Below are positions 34,957-45,922 of a stretch of DNA of 64,000 bases, piece by piece. The position numbers and the translations under genes are program-made. The DNA comes from Homarus americanus (Eukaryota; Arthropoda; Malacostraca; Decapoda; Nephropidae), in assembly GCF_018991925.1 (NCBI RefSeq), contig NW_024736071.1, positions 9,195,231 to 9,259,230 of the forward strand, read 5' to 3'. How positions within the stretch are numbered: position 1 is the stretch's first letter; every line of letters starts with the position of its first letter. Under the pieces are notes generated by a model. It did not search any database. It had not been told where the DNA came from and saw nothing but the letters and a program-made list of their open reading frames with translations.

Positions 34957-37764
34957 ATCCACCAACACAGTGAAGCACCACATTCACCTCCACCAACAAA
35001 ACCACCTCCACCAACACAGCCAACTCCACCAATACAGCCACCTCTCCAACACAGCTGCCTCCCCAACACAGCCACCTCCACCAACACAGCCACCTCCACC
35101 AACACAGCCACCTCCACCAATACAGCTGCCTCCCCCAACACAGCCACCTCCACCAACACAGCCACCTCCACCACAGCCACCTCCCCAACACAGCCACTCC
35201 ACCAATACAGCCACCTCCCCAACACAGCCACCTCCACCAACACAGCCACCTCCACCAACACAGCCACCTCCACCACACAGCTGCTGCCTCCACCAACACA
35301 GCCACCTCTACCACAACACAGCCACCTCCACCAACACAGCCACCTCCACCAAACAGCCACCTCCACCAAACAGCTGCCTCCACAAACAGAGCCACCTCTA
35401 CCAACACAGCCACCTCCACCAACACAGCCACCTCCACCAAACAGCCACTCCCCAACACAGCTGCCTCCACCAACACAGCCACCCTACAAACACAGCCACC
35501 TCCACCAACACAGCCACTCCCACCAACACAGCCACCCTCCACCAACACAGCCACCTCCACCAACACAGCACACTCCACCAATACAGCTGCCTCCACCAAC
35601 AGCCACCTCTACCAACACAGTCGCCCCACCACACAGCCACCTCCACCAACACAGCCACCTCCACTAATACAGCTGCCCCACCAACACAGCCACCTCCACC
35701 AACACAGCCACCTCCACCAATACAGCTGCCTCCACCAACACAGCCACCTCCACCAACACCAGCCTCCACCAACACAGCCACCTCCCACACAGCCACCTCC
35801 ACCAGTCACAGCTGCCCACCAACACACAGCCACCTCCACCAGTACAGCTGCCTCCACCAACACAGCCACCTCTACCAACACAGTCGCCTCCACTAATACA
35901 GCCACCTCCACCAACACAGCCACCCTCCACCAATACAGCTGCCTCCACCAACACAGCCACCTCCACCAACACAGCTGCCTCCACCAACACAGCCACCCAC
36001 CAACACAGTCGCCCACTAATACAGCCACTCCACCAACACACAGCCACCTCCACCAACACAGCCACCTCCACCAACACAGCCACCTCCACCAACACAGTCG
36101 CTCCACTAACACAGCCACTCCACCAACACAGCCACTCCCACCAACACAGCCACCTCCACCAATACAGCTGCTCCACCAACACAGCCACCTCTACCAACAC
36201 AGCCACACCTCCACCAACACAGCCACCTCCACCAACACAGCCACCTCCACCAACACAGCCACCTCCACCAACACAGCCACCTCAAACAACACAGCCACCT
36301 CTCCACCAATACAGCTGCCTCCACCAACACAGCCACCTCCACCAACACAGTCGCCTCCACTAATACAGCCACCTTCACCAACACAGCCACCCATTGCCTC
36401 CACCACAGCCACCTCCACCAACACAGCCACCTCCACTAACACAGCCACCTCCACCAACAACACAGCCACCTCCACCAACACAGCCGCCTTCACCAACACA
36501 GCCACCTCCACCAACACAGCCACCAACACAGCCACCTCCACCAGCACAGCTGCCTCCACCAACACAGCCACCTCCTCCACCAATACAGCTGCCTCCACCA
36601 ACACAGCCACCTCCACCAACACAGTCGCCTCCACTAATACAGCCACCTCCACCAACACAGCCACCTCCACTAATACAGCCACCTCCACCAAACACAGCCA
36701 CCTCCACCAACACAGCCACCTCTACCAACACAGTCGCCTCCACTACATACAGCCACCTCCACCACACAGCCACCTCCACCAACACAGCCACCTCCACTAA
36801 CACAGCCACCTCCACCAACACAGCCACCTTCACCAACACAGCCACCCACTCAATACAGCCACCTCCACCAATACAGCCACCTCCACTAATACAGCCACCT
36901 CCACCACAGCTGCCTCCACCAACACAGCCACCTCCACCAACACAGCCACCTCCACTAATACAGCCACCTCCACCAACACAGCCACCTCCACCAACACAGC
37001 CACCTCCACCAATACAGCCACCTCCACCAACACAGCCACCTCCACTACCACAGCCACCTCTACAACAGCCACCTCCACTACACAGCCACCTCCACCAACA
37101 CAGCCACCTCCACCAACACAGCCACCTCCACCAACACAGTATCCTCCACCAACACAGCCACCTCACCAACACAGCCACCTCCACCAACACAGCCACCTAC
37201 ACCAACACAGCCACCTCCACCAACACAGCCACACCTCCCAACACAGCCACCTCCACCAACACAGCCACCTCTCAACACAGTCGCCTCCACTAATACAGCC
37301 ACCTCCAACACAGCCCTCACTAAGCCCACCTCCACCACAGCCACCTCCACCAACAGTCGCCTCCCTTCACAGCCACCTCCACCAACACAGTCGCCTCCAC
37401 TAATACAGCCCTCCACCAACAGCCACCTCCACCAGCACATGCACACTCACCAACACAGCCACCTCCACCAACACACCACCCCACCAACACAGCCACCTCC
37501 ACCAATACACCACCTCCACCAACAAAGCCACCTCCACTAAACAGCCACCTCCACCAACAGCCACCTCCACCAACAGCCACCTCCACCCACTCAGCACACT
37601 CCTCCGACCACCTCCACCAACACAGTCGCCTCCACTAATACAGCCACCTCCACCAACACAGCCACCTCCACTAATACAGCCACCTCCACCAACACACCCT
37701 CCACCACCACAGCCGCCTGTAACAACATAGCCACCTCCACCAAACACAGCCACCTCCACCAACA
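34957..37764. repeat. 2.8-kb minisatellite, 18-bp unit
   Basis: About 150 units of CCAACACAGCCACCTCCA with variants AATACAGCTGCCTCCACC and AACACAGTCGCCTCCACT, and frequent 1-3-bp indels. In one frame the unit encodes PPPPTQ and in others TNTATS or HQHSHL. The reverse strand gives VEVAVL or GGGCVG. The open frames of 270-308 residues hop between frames at indels, so this is not treated as a gene. Confidence 0.95.
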
Positions 37765-38065
37765 GGGAACCTTTTAATGTGAATTATGAAACTTAATCTA
37801 AATTCATTGGAGCCGAAGAGAACTGAAGTTGTGAGGATCACCCGGTGCATGACAAACAAGTCACTCATATTTATAAACCTCTCCTTAGCCTCACACAGTG
37901 AACCAGCCGTCGTTGACAAATATTCAAAATTCAATATTACCTGAAATGTCAAATTGAAGCAAGGCGTTTACCCTCCATGACAGACTGATGTAAGGCATAA
38001 TTGAAGGATTTGAATTAAGATTCAGTTCGTTGCCACTGAAGATTTTTACAGGTAATAGTGTATAT
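37765..38065. other. short unassigned spacer
   Basis: About 300 bp of non-repetitive sequence between two 18-bp arrays; nothing recognised. Confidence 0.45.
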
Positions 38066-38783
38066 AAATACCTGTCCTTGTGTGTGTACCTGTCCTTGTG
38101 TGTGTACCTGTCCTTGTGTGTGTGTACCTGCCCTTGTGTGTGTGTACCTGTCCTTGTGTGTATGTACCTGTCCTTGTGTGTGTACTTGTCCTTGTGTGTT
38201 TATCTGTCCTTGTGTGTGTGTACCTGTCCTTGTGTGTGTACCTGTCCTTGTGTGTGTACCTGTCCTTGTGTGTGTACCTGTCATTGTGTGTGTACCTGTC
38301 TTTTTGTGTGTACTTGTTCTTGTGTGTGTACATGTCCTTGTGTGTGTACATGTCCCTGAGTATCTACCTGTACTTGTGTGTGTACCTGTCCTTGTGTGTG
38401 TACCTATCCTTGTGTATCTACCTTCTTGTGTGTGTACCTGTCCTTGTGTGTGTACATGTCCTTGTGTGTGTATGTCATTGTGTGTGTACCTGTCTTGTGT
38501 ATGTACCTGTTTGTGTGTGTGTGCCTTTCCTTGTATGTGTACCTGTCCTTGTGTGTGTACCTGTCTTTGTGTGTGTGTACCTGTCCTTGTGTGTGTACCT
38601 GTCCTTGTGTGTGTGTACCTGTCCGTGTGTGTGTGTACCTGTCATGTGTGTGTGTACCTGTCCGTGTGTGTGTGTACCTTTCCTTGTGTGTGTACCTGTC
38701 TTTGTGTGTGTGTACCTGTCCTTGTGTGTGTACCTGTCCTTGTGTGTGTATCTGTCCTTGTGTGTGTACCTGTAACTGTATAA
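38066..38783. repeat. 18-bp minisatellite (TGTGTACCTGTCCTTGTG)n
   Basis: About 39 units, most of them CTTGTGTGTGTACCTGTC, with 2-bp TG length variants. Reading frames give CVCTCP, LCVYLS or VLVCVP on the plus strand and HTQGQV or DRYTHK on the minus strand. All are repeat artefacts. Confidence 0.96.
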
Positions 38784-39135
38784 GAATGTCTGTCGTTGCC
38801 AATACTTGTTACTGTACTTGTGTAAATGAGTTTGCATCATTACCTGTATCTCAATAAACTTGTAGTGGTACCTGCATTTTATGTATATTTATATTTGCAT
38901 ATGCACTTAGTTTGTGTACTAATATCAACATTTGTACTTGCATTTACACTTTTCCCGTGTCTATGTTGTACAGTATTAGTATTTTTACTTGTGCTTATAT
39001 CCAGTGTTGCATCTTTACCTGTACTTGTGGTTCATGTATTTGGGTTACTTTACTAACACGTGCACCGCTCCTTATACCTGTATTGTCACTTGCATGTATA
39101 TCATTTTTTACTTGTTGTTGTTCTTGAAATATTTA
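38784..39135. repeat. decayed continuation of the 18-bp array
   Basis: Scattered TGTACTTG, ACCTGTATC, TTACCTGTACTTG and ATACCTGTATTG segments keep a rough periodicity and echo the preceding unit, but with heavy substitution. Confidence 0.5.
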
Positions 39136-39400
39136 TATCTACACACGCTGTGGGAAATATCCCACACTTTTACATACTGTACACCAATATCGCAGTATGT
39201 TAACAGTTTAGGCGAAGAGATCATATTAATTCGCTGTCAAGTTTCGATTGTTAAGCTTTACAGTAATTCACACTGATATATTATCCACTAACCTACGGAA
39301 GACTTCAGTGTGTACAACTGAAGTTACAAAAACATCGGTGAAAGCCGAGAAACGGCTATAAGGATTCAACACCTGAAGGCGTCATCATGAGGGGGCCATT
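39136..39400. other. unassigned sequence
   Basis: No repeat or coding feature recognised before the CR1 fragment. Confidence 0.4.
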
Positions 39401-39912
39401 ACATAAGAACATAAGAAAATAAGGAGTCTGCAATAGGCCGGTTGGCCTGTGCATGGCAGCTCCTGTCGAGAGTTACTACCACTCTCTATCATCCATGAAT
39501 CTATTCAGTCTCCCTTTGAAACTTTCCAGCGTTCCAGCACTTACTACAAAGCTGCTAAGCTTGTTCCACTCGTCCACCACCCTATTTGTGAACCAATTCC
39601 TTCCAATCTCCGTCCTAAACCTAAACTTATCCAACTTAAATCCGTTGCTCCGAGTCCTATCCTGCTCGGATATTATAAGAACTTTATCTATATCCCCTTT
39701 ATTGATTCCTTTCACCCACTTAAATACTTCTATCATATCTCCCCGTACTCTTCGTCTTTCTAGGGAATGCAAGTTTAGTTTCTTTAACCTATCTTGATAT
39801 GGAAGGTTTCTAAGCCCCGGAATCATATTCGTCATTCTTCGCTGCACCGACTCTAGTGAATTGATATCCATTCTATAATAAGGGCACCAGAACTGAACCG
39901 CATAATCGAGGT
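39401..39912 (-). mobile_element. CR1-type LINE 3' fragment
   Basis: The minus-strand frame contains LDYAVQFWCPYYRMDINSLE, MTNMIPGLRNLPYQDRLKKL and HSLERRRVRGDMIEVFKWVK, then NRVVDEWNKLSSFVVSAGTL and a short end. The 3' end on the minus strand reads TTCTTATGTTCTTATG, the octamer-like tail typical of the CR1 group. The 5' end is cut within the CDS at about 39912. Near-identical to the same part of 54377-56822. Confidence 0.88.
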
Positions 39913-40488
39913 TTAGTCGAATAGTAAGATAAGAGGAGTAAAGACGTAATTTTCTCTTTAATTTTAACATACTTTATTTCTCCCCGTCCATTTTTGTTCC
40001 CCGAGAATGGGAGCGTGAGGTAGCTAGGAAATTTCGGACAAATGTACTTATCTCTAAATCTGTACATGTACTTGTATTTGTATGTGTACATGTACACTCG
40101 CAACAAAGTATATCGGTGCATACTGCAGTGTGAACAATTTGAGACCAGTGACGATAGGTATTGGGAAAGGCGAGTTGTTCCAGCCGTATGTTGGCAGCCC
40201 TGTAATCCTGCTGAGCAGCCACTATGGCCTGGTTAAGTGAAACAAACCGTTATAAATAAGGTCGGGAATTGATAAATAGACAGTATGAAATATGAGGAGT
40301 CCTGTTAACAAAATTGTTTGAGATACTTGTGAATATTGCCACATTAATTTATGCTACCAAATAAACCACTCAACCTGGTCGTCCTGAGGTGGTGCCAGTG
40401 GCGTAGCTAGAGTGTGTGCCGCCCAAGGCCTTTGTTGCCCCCCCCGTGACCCTACAAAATACATATTGCACAGTGACTCACTTTTTTT
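39913..40488. other. unassigned sequence
   Basis: Contains TGTACATGTACTTG-like sequence at 40060-40100 that echoes the 18-bp arrays. CAGTGGCGTAGCTAG at 40397-40411 resembles known DNA-transposon termini, but no partner end was found. Confidence 0.35.
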
Positions 40489-40501
40489 TATATATATATA
40501 T

Positions 40502-40584
<83 letters not shown>
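40489..40584. repeat. (TA)n microsatellite
   Basis: TA dinucleotides with one AA interruption near 40503. Confidence 0.96.
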
Positions 40585-40588
<4 letters not shown>

Positions 40589-40996
40589 TAGTTTGCCTTA
40601 TTGTTGTAGATAAAAAGCCCCGATCAAAGTAGGGGCTTTGTCTGGGTATTTCGTCTGGGGGCTTTTGTCTGGGTGGCTTTTGTCGGGGGGCTTTTGTCTG
40701 TACCCCAGTGAGGATAGTGTCTTAGTATAAAATCGCAATGCTGTGAAACAAAATCTTAATATTTAATCTCAGTACCGCAGCAAAAGTCACATCAATATTT
40801 TAACCAATACTTTGATATTTCTTACCTTATAGTATTATGTCTTCCAACAAGTAAATAACTGGATTGAAAACACAAGAGAACTTAAAGTCGTCTAGCCTCC
40901 CTCGTCTTGTCACGATGGAGACTTGTGCAGACTGCTTGTAACTGGTGGATTGGTCGGCTGTACATGAACTGATATGACCCGAGACTGCATGGTTTG
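40585..40996. other. short GGGGCTTTTGTCTG repeats and unassigned sequence
   Basis: Five imperfect copies of GGGGGCTTTTGTCTGGG occur at about 40636-40705. The first is preceded by a small AAAGCCCC...GGGGCTTT hairpin. The rest is unrecognised. Confidence 0.5.
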
Positions 40997-41274
40997 CAGC
41001 TACTGGAGACGTTAATCCTTCCTTTGTATCGGCGGCAAGTTAATCCTCGTCGTGTCTGACCTAACACCTGACCCACCACATGAGCTCACTGGCGTACTTG
41101 TTTGAAGTTGTTTCCTTAATCCTCAACAGGTTACAGGTTGTGTGTGTGGGGGGCGCATAGCAAGGGTGTAGCTCATGACGTGGCCGTGATGATGTGGGTC
41201 AGGTGTTAGGTCAGACACGACAAGGATTAACTTACCGCCGATACAAAGGGATGGATTAACGTCTCCAGTAGCTG
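40997..41274. repeat. long inverted repeat, arms about 90-105 bp
   Basis: Left arm 40997-41086 and right arm 41170-41274 are reverse complements around an 83-nt spacer. Shared blocks include CAGCTACTGGAGACGTTAAT, CTTTGTATCGGCGG, AAGTTAATCCT and GTCGTGTCTGACCTAACACC. The right arm has a small insertion near the spacer. No open frame of note. Confidence 0.8.
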
Positions 41275-41360
41275 CAGATATGGGTGATGAGCAGACCCAA
41301 AAGTGCCGCCCCAAAAGTGCCGCCAGGGGCGGGACCGCCCCGCCCCTAAGCGCGCTAGTG

Positions 41361-41543
41361 GGTGGTGCAATGTGGACGGCCGCTCTTCGACCTGTCGTCT
41401 GTAGCACCAGTTTCGAGGTATCGCCGAATCCATCATGCAGCGGTGTTCCTGTGGACACCAACCTGCCGGCTAATATCTGTGACGCCGAACCCTTCGTTAT
41501 GAAGGGCAATAATAGCTCCTCGTGTTTCCTCTGAGGTTTCCAT
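41361..41543 (-). pseudogene. Tc1-like transposase N-terminal fragment
   Basis: Reading the minus strand from the ATG at 41543-41541 gives METSEETRGAIIALHNEGFG, VTDISRQVGVHRNTAA, a TGA stop, then WIRRYLETGATDDRSKSGRP and HCTT. This is the helix-turn-helix DNA-binding start of a Tc1-type transposase, with the conserved TGATDDRS-x-SGRP. The stop replaces an expected Arg codon (CGA to TGA). The catalytic DDE part is absent. Confidence 0.8.
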
Positions 41544-41783
41544 GTCGTCTGGCATGTGTAGATCTTTACTGCTTCATATTGCCTCCGTTTTATACTCATG
41601 TTCACAGAGACCGAACCCTCGCGCATCATTCATCGACATGTAGCAACAATCCGAAAAGAGGACCCAAACACTGATTGTATCAGCCATATGGCAACACTTA
41701 TGGGGGGGGGCATAGGGATACTTACCAACCTTCCCGACATATCACAGTGTAATTATACGTATCGTTTCGAGTTGTCGATCACC

Positions 41784-41807
41784 CTGCACCAATACATATT
41801 GGTGCAG
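41784..41807. repeat. 24-bp palindrome
   Basis: CTGCACCAATA, CA, TATTGGTGCAG: perfect 11-bp arms, directly at the left edge of the next 18-bp array. Confidence 0.9.
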
Positions 41808-41809
41808 AA

Positions 41810-42152
41810 TATCTATCTGTTCCTGTACGTGTATCTGTTCCTGTACGTGTATCTGTTCATGTACGTGTATCTGTCCCTGTACGTGTATCTGTTCCTGTAC
41901 GTGTATCTGTTCCTGTACGTGTATCTGTTCATGTACGTGTATCTGTTCATGTACGTGTATCTGTTCCTGTACGTGTAGCTGTTCCTGTACGTGTATCTGT
42001 TCCTGTACGTGTATCTGTTCCTGTACATGTATCTGTTCCTGTACGTGTATCTGTTCCTGTACGTGTATCTGTTCCTGTACGTGTATCTGTCCCTGTACGT
42101 GTATCTGTACCTGTACGTGTATCAGTTCCTGTACGTGTATCTGAACTTGCAT
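41810..42152. repeat. 18-bp minisatellite (CTGTTCCTGTACGTGTAT)n
   Basis: About 19 units with single-base variants (TTCATG, TCCCTG). It aligns with the 38-kb unit as TGTAYCTGTYCYTGTRYG. Peptides such as LFLYVY or HVQEQI are repeat artefacts. Confidence 0.95.
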
Positions 42153-43790
42153 TTCCGATTAGTCTTCGTCCTTGTTCTCTTGTTTCTAAATAAGTAAAAA
42201 AAAATACTGTTATAGAAAGCGAATCATTCGATGCCATATATCACGTCAAAATAGGAAATTCAAATATTAAAACGAAACAAATTGAGCCTAATGAATTCAA
42301 TATAAAAATGAAGTACAACTTATCGGGTAAAATATCTCAATGCCAAAAATTCGGTTTTGGTAAATAAATGAGTTAAATTTCACATTGAAGCATTTTGTTA
42401 ATCGACAATTATATTACACACGATAATAATTATCTCTTTATCTGTATTCTCATAATTATATTAATGAAACATAATGAGCATATGTCGCACTGAGGTATTT
42501 TGACATCAAGAAAAAATACAACAAATGACAATTTCAATCTCAAATATAGCATTTCGTTCTTCTCCATGAAACATTTCGGGGATATTGATTGAAATGTTAT
42601 ATTGAAGCATTTCGTCGGTCGCCATACAAGATATTAAAGAGGATAATTTGAATGTAAATGTCATAGATACGACAAGGGCAGCGGTGTGCATATGCTGAAC
42701 AAGGCAGCTTAATAATGAGAGGCGACATTACCGATGCCTCCAGCCTCAGTTACGACGATTAAAGTCAAATGTCTCGCCACAAACTTTAACGTGAGGGAGG
42801 CGGGGGGTGAGACGAGAGGGAATGAGTGACATTTGGTGTGACAAGAGAGACGTGGAGGAGAGTGAGAGACTCGAGGGGGTTAAGGGAGGGTTGTAGTAAG
42901 GCATAAAGGTAGGGAAGAGAGGCATGGAAGGGAAAGGATGAGTGACGGAAGCAAAAGAGACATAACGGAAGAGATGACGATGATGGGAAATAGGAAAGGA
43001 GAGAGGGGCGTGGAAGAGGTGGTCACTGTGTGTAAAGGGAGGGGAATAAGGTGAGAGATGTGGAGAGGGAGAAGTGTGTGGGGGAGGGGTGCTGGTGAAG
43101 GGAAAGGAGGGAGAGGTCTGGGGGAAAGAAATAATGGTAGAGTATGAGAGAAGGATATAGATAATTTACATACGAGTACCCTGTATATGGTTGACAGCAG
43201 GTGTGTGTGTGTGTGTTGTATAAGCACAGAGAACTACCTATTCTTGCGTGTAACCGTACAACTAACTCCCTCTTAGACTAACGAACCTCAACACGGTACA
43301 GAACAGTAATTTCACTTTATTACCACCAAATCCTGACTGACCCATGACCCATGTGAACTTTGACCTCTAGCTCTGAAAAACAACATCACAAGGTTATAGA
43401 ATGTCAGGGTTGATCCGTCTGCCAAGTTTGAATCTGTTGGTGCCATCAGACAGACAGACAGACAAACACAATGAACTAATTTGCATCTAGCCAGACTAAA
43501 GCTGTGATAACAAGGAGATTCTGGATAACAAAAGAAGAATTAATGTACCATGTTAATCCTGTGTTCAACTTAACTTTACCAAAGCGACCCTAACCTATAT
43601 CAACCTAATCTACTCCAACCTAAACTAACCCAGCCTTCTCTAACCTAACCTAACCTAACCATTAAATAAAACTTAAGTGTATAAGTGAATGAACAGCTAA
43701 GTGAAAAAGTGTAAAACTAGTTAGGGGGACAATAATTACAGTATGCAAGTAGTTAAGTAGTTGTGTATCATCGCATAATTATGATGAGGC
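42153..43790. other. unassigned sequence
   Basis: AT-rich to 42720, then a purine-rich (GAGGGA) stretch at 42790-43140, a short TG run at 43201-43216, a CAGA run near 43447 and AACCTAACCTAACC at about 43640-43660. No gene recognised; the leucine/proline-rich minus frame at 42880-43227 is low complexity. Confidence 0.4.
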
Positions 43791-43791
43791 A

Positions 43792-44003
43792 ACTTTTGGT
43801 GTAATGGTCAGTATACTCGCCTCGCAAGTGAGAGATCCTAAGTTCAGTTCCCGAACTTTGGGCATGTTTCATTACGTCATTTGTTTCTGTCTATCCCACG
43901 GTTAATTGGATACCAGGATGTTAATTGATTTGTGGATCGTATAATGTAGTTAGCCAATGCAGTTGGCGAGCTGTCCAAGGTTAGGTTAGGTTAGGTTAGG
44001 TTT
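43792..44003 (+). mobile_element. tRNA-derived SINE (diverged) with GGTTA tail
   Basis: The head TTTTGGTGTAATGGTCAGTA (A-box region) and AGTTCAGTTCCCG (weak B box) are followed by CATTTGTTTCTGTCTATCCC, GGATGTTAATTGATTTGTGG and CAGTTGGCGAGCTGTCCAAG. These match the copy at 51823. The 3' end passes directly into GGTTAGGTTAGGTTAGGTTAGG. Confidence 0.8.
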
Positions 44004-44520
44004 TCTATGAAACGTTTCATTTATATGTATTATGATAATCACCAATGGCCAGTCAAAAGTTTAAAAAATAAATACATGGAAATTATCGCTATTAGGCAAT
44101 TATCCCTATTTAGCATATTATAAATGTCTATAATAATAACAGGACGTATCTGTCTGTCTGTGAGTATATGTGTGTTTGTGTGTCTGTCTGTTAGTTCCAG
44201 CCATAGCTCCATATTACAAGCATTTACTATTTTATAGACCTAAAACTTTGCACACATATTACATGGGTCCCAAGGTTGTGCACCTTGGTATTTCTATAGA
44301 CCACGGGACCCCGGGTGGTCCGGGCAAGAACCAAAAATCTTCCCCTACTGAGATATCATCACGGTGATTGTGGAAGGTGGGTTACTCGTGTCAGGCAAAG
44401 GCGGGCCATTTCGCTAGTATATGGCCTTGGTATAAAAGTGTGTGTGTCCTATGGAGACGGACGAGTGGCGACGGGGGGAGGGACAAACAGACGGTTATTG
44501 AACACGTCCTAACCTGTCAC
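44004..44520. other. unassigned sequence
   Basis: Contains TCTGTCTGTCTGTGAG and an AAACTTTGCACACATATTAC-like segment. It may be part of an unrecognised transposon upstream of the mariner copy. No ends defined. Confidence 0.35.
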
Positions 44521-45328
44521 AGTGTGACAAGGCTCAACTTTATCGCTTCACTCAGTTATAGTATAGACGTGTTCTTACGCTCGGTTGGAAAATGTCGGAC
44601 TGCAAAACTGAGCAGCGAGTTAACATAAAGTTTCTCGTTAAACTGAAGAAATTCGCGACGGAAACTTTTCAGTTATTGACTGAGGCTTACGGTGGAGATT
44701 GCATATCTCGTGCACGCGTTTTTGAATGGCACAAACGATTTTCAGAAGGCAGAGGAACCGTGAAAGATGATGACTGCCCAGGCCGTCCACGCACAGCAGT
44801 TATCGATGACAACATTGAAAAAGTGCGAGATGTGATTAGAAACGCAATAGCTGAGAAATTTAATTTATACAGGGAAAGTGTTCGACTCATTCTAACGGAA
44901 GAATTGAACATGACAAAGGTTTGTGCAAAAATGGTTCCAAAAAATGCGGTCAGATGAACAACTCGCCAGCCCACAACGCTTTGTCTGGAAGCAGTTTTTC
45001 GCCAATAAAAACATCACTGTGCTTGAGCACCCACCCTATTCGCCAGAACTGGCTCCCTGCGACTTCTACCTCTTACCAAAGATCAAGTCCGTGCTCAAAA
45101 GAACCAATTTTTTGTCGGTAGAAGAGGTGAAAGCAAAAACGACGGAGCTCCTCAACAGCCTTACATAACATGATCTGCGGAATTGCTGTGAACTATGGCA
45201 GCATCATATGCAGCTGTGTGTCAACTCAGAAAGGAACTACTTTGAAGGAGATCTCAGTTGATTTTCTTAATTTTATAAATAAAAAGAGTTACAGCATCAG
45301 TCTCGTTTTTTGTGTCGAACCTCGTATG
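44521..45328 (+). mobile_element. mariner-type element, internally deleted
   Basis: Carries the transposase remnant at 44592-45168. The 3' end reads GAGTTACAGCATCAGTCTCG and continues to GAACCTCGTA at 45328, consistent with a mariner terminal region adjoining a TA. A matching 5' terminal inverted repeat was not found, so the 5' boundary is uncertain. Immediately after TA, LINE-A sequence starts (TATGGCAGTGAGACATG), suggesting insertion into a LINE-A copy. Confidence 0.75.
44592..45168 (+). pseudogene. mariner transposase, DNA-binding part and C-terminus fused by deletion
   Basis: Transposase normally binds terminal repeats and cuts with a DD34D triad. Visible N-terminus: MSDCKTEQRVNIKFLVKLKK, RVFEWHKRFSEGRGTVKDDD and DDNIEKVRDVIRNAIAEKF, ending VCAKMVPKN (about 44592-44943). 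The first catalytic Asp block (GDESW-type) and about 150 residues are missing. Sequence resumes with NNSPAHNAL, where the second catalytic Asp would be expected before N-x-PAH. After a frameshift near 44985 it continues FFANKNITVLEHPPYSPELA, PCDFYLLPKIKSVLK and a stop at 45168; the third Asp is kept. It cannot be active. Confidence 0.88.
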
Positions 45329-45922
45329 GCAGTGAGACATGAGTCACATACTCGTACAGGAGGCACCTTAAGGCACTTGAAAACTTTCACCAACGTAGTC
45401 TACGTTCCATCCTCTGAGTTCGCTGGGAAGACAAGAGAACATATCCATTAACAAGTGCGCTGAACTGGCCATGTTACCCGCTTGGACGACAGTAGACTGA
45501 CAAAGCAGCTACTTTACAGTCACCTAACGAACAGTAAACGTAATGCTGGCGAGCAACTGAAAAGGTATAAGGATAGTCTTAAGACAAACCTGAAAAAGTG
45601 TCAAATCGACCCCCTCACCTGGGAGTCGATTACTCCACATCGTAACGCTTGGAAGGAGCACCACACGAGGTGTCAATACTTTCGTGTTAGCCCGACTGCA
45701 AACCGAGACAGACAAGCTCCAACGCCGGAGAGATGCTGCCACCGCCCCTCCACATGTGCAACGAATGTGAACGACTTTGCCCGTCCCGTATCGGCCTCTT
45801 TAGTCACCTGAAAACTCACCAATGAAGGTGACATCCCAAATAACTCATATCATTGTATCATAGCTGGATGATAGTCATACTCGATTCCGAGCGACAGCAA
45901 AGTTGTAGTAGTAGTAGTACTA
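45327..45922 (+). mobile_element. LINE-A 3' end (copy 2)
   Basis: Begins TATGGCAGTGAGACATGAG, equal to 50866 onward of the long copy. Contains MDDSRLTKQLLYSHLTNSKR, KRYKDSLKTNLKKCQIDPLT and WESITPHRNAWKEH. The C-terminus, in a second frame, is HMCNECERLCPSRIGLFSHL then KTHQ and stop (45755-45826): a C2H2 zinc-finger pattern. It ends in a GTAGTAGTAGTAGTA tail at 45903-45922. Confidence 0.85.

Noticed and set aside
34934..37762. Proline-rich or valine/tryptophan-rich proteins up to 308 residues
   Set aside because: Minisatellite artefacts: open on both strands, frame changes at frequent indels, no start context or non-repetitive domain.
38030..38857. Cysteine/valine-rich frames up to 241 codons
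   Set aside because: Produced by the 18-bp TG-rich array; several frames are open at once.
40397..40411. CAGTGGCGTAGCTAG as the end of a DNA transposon
   Set aside because: Suggestive of known terminal sequences, but no inverted partner or target duplication was found nearby.
41123..41629. 168-codon minus-strand frame
   Set aside because: It runs through the Tc1 remnant in the wrong frame; the homologous reading is in another frame with a stop.
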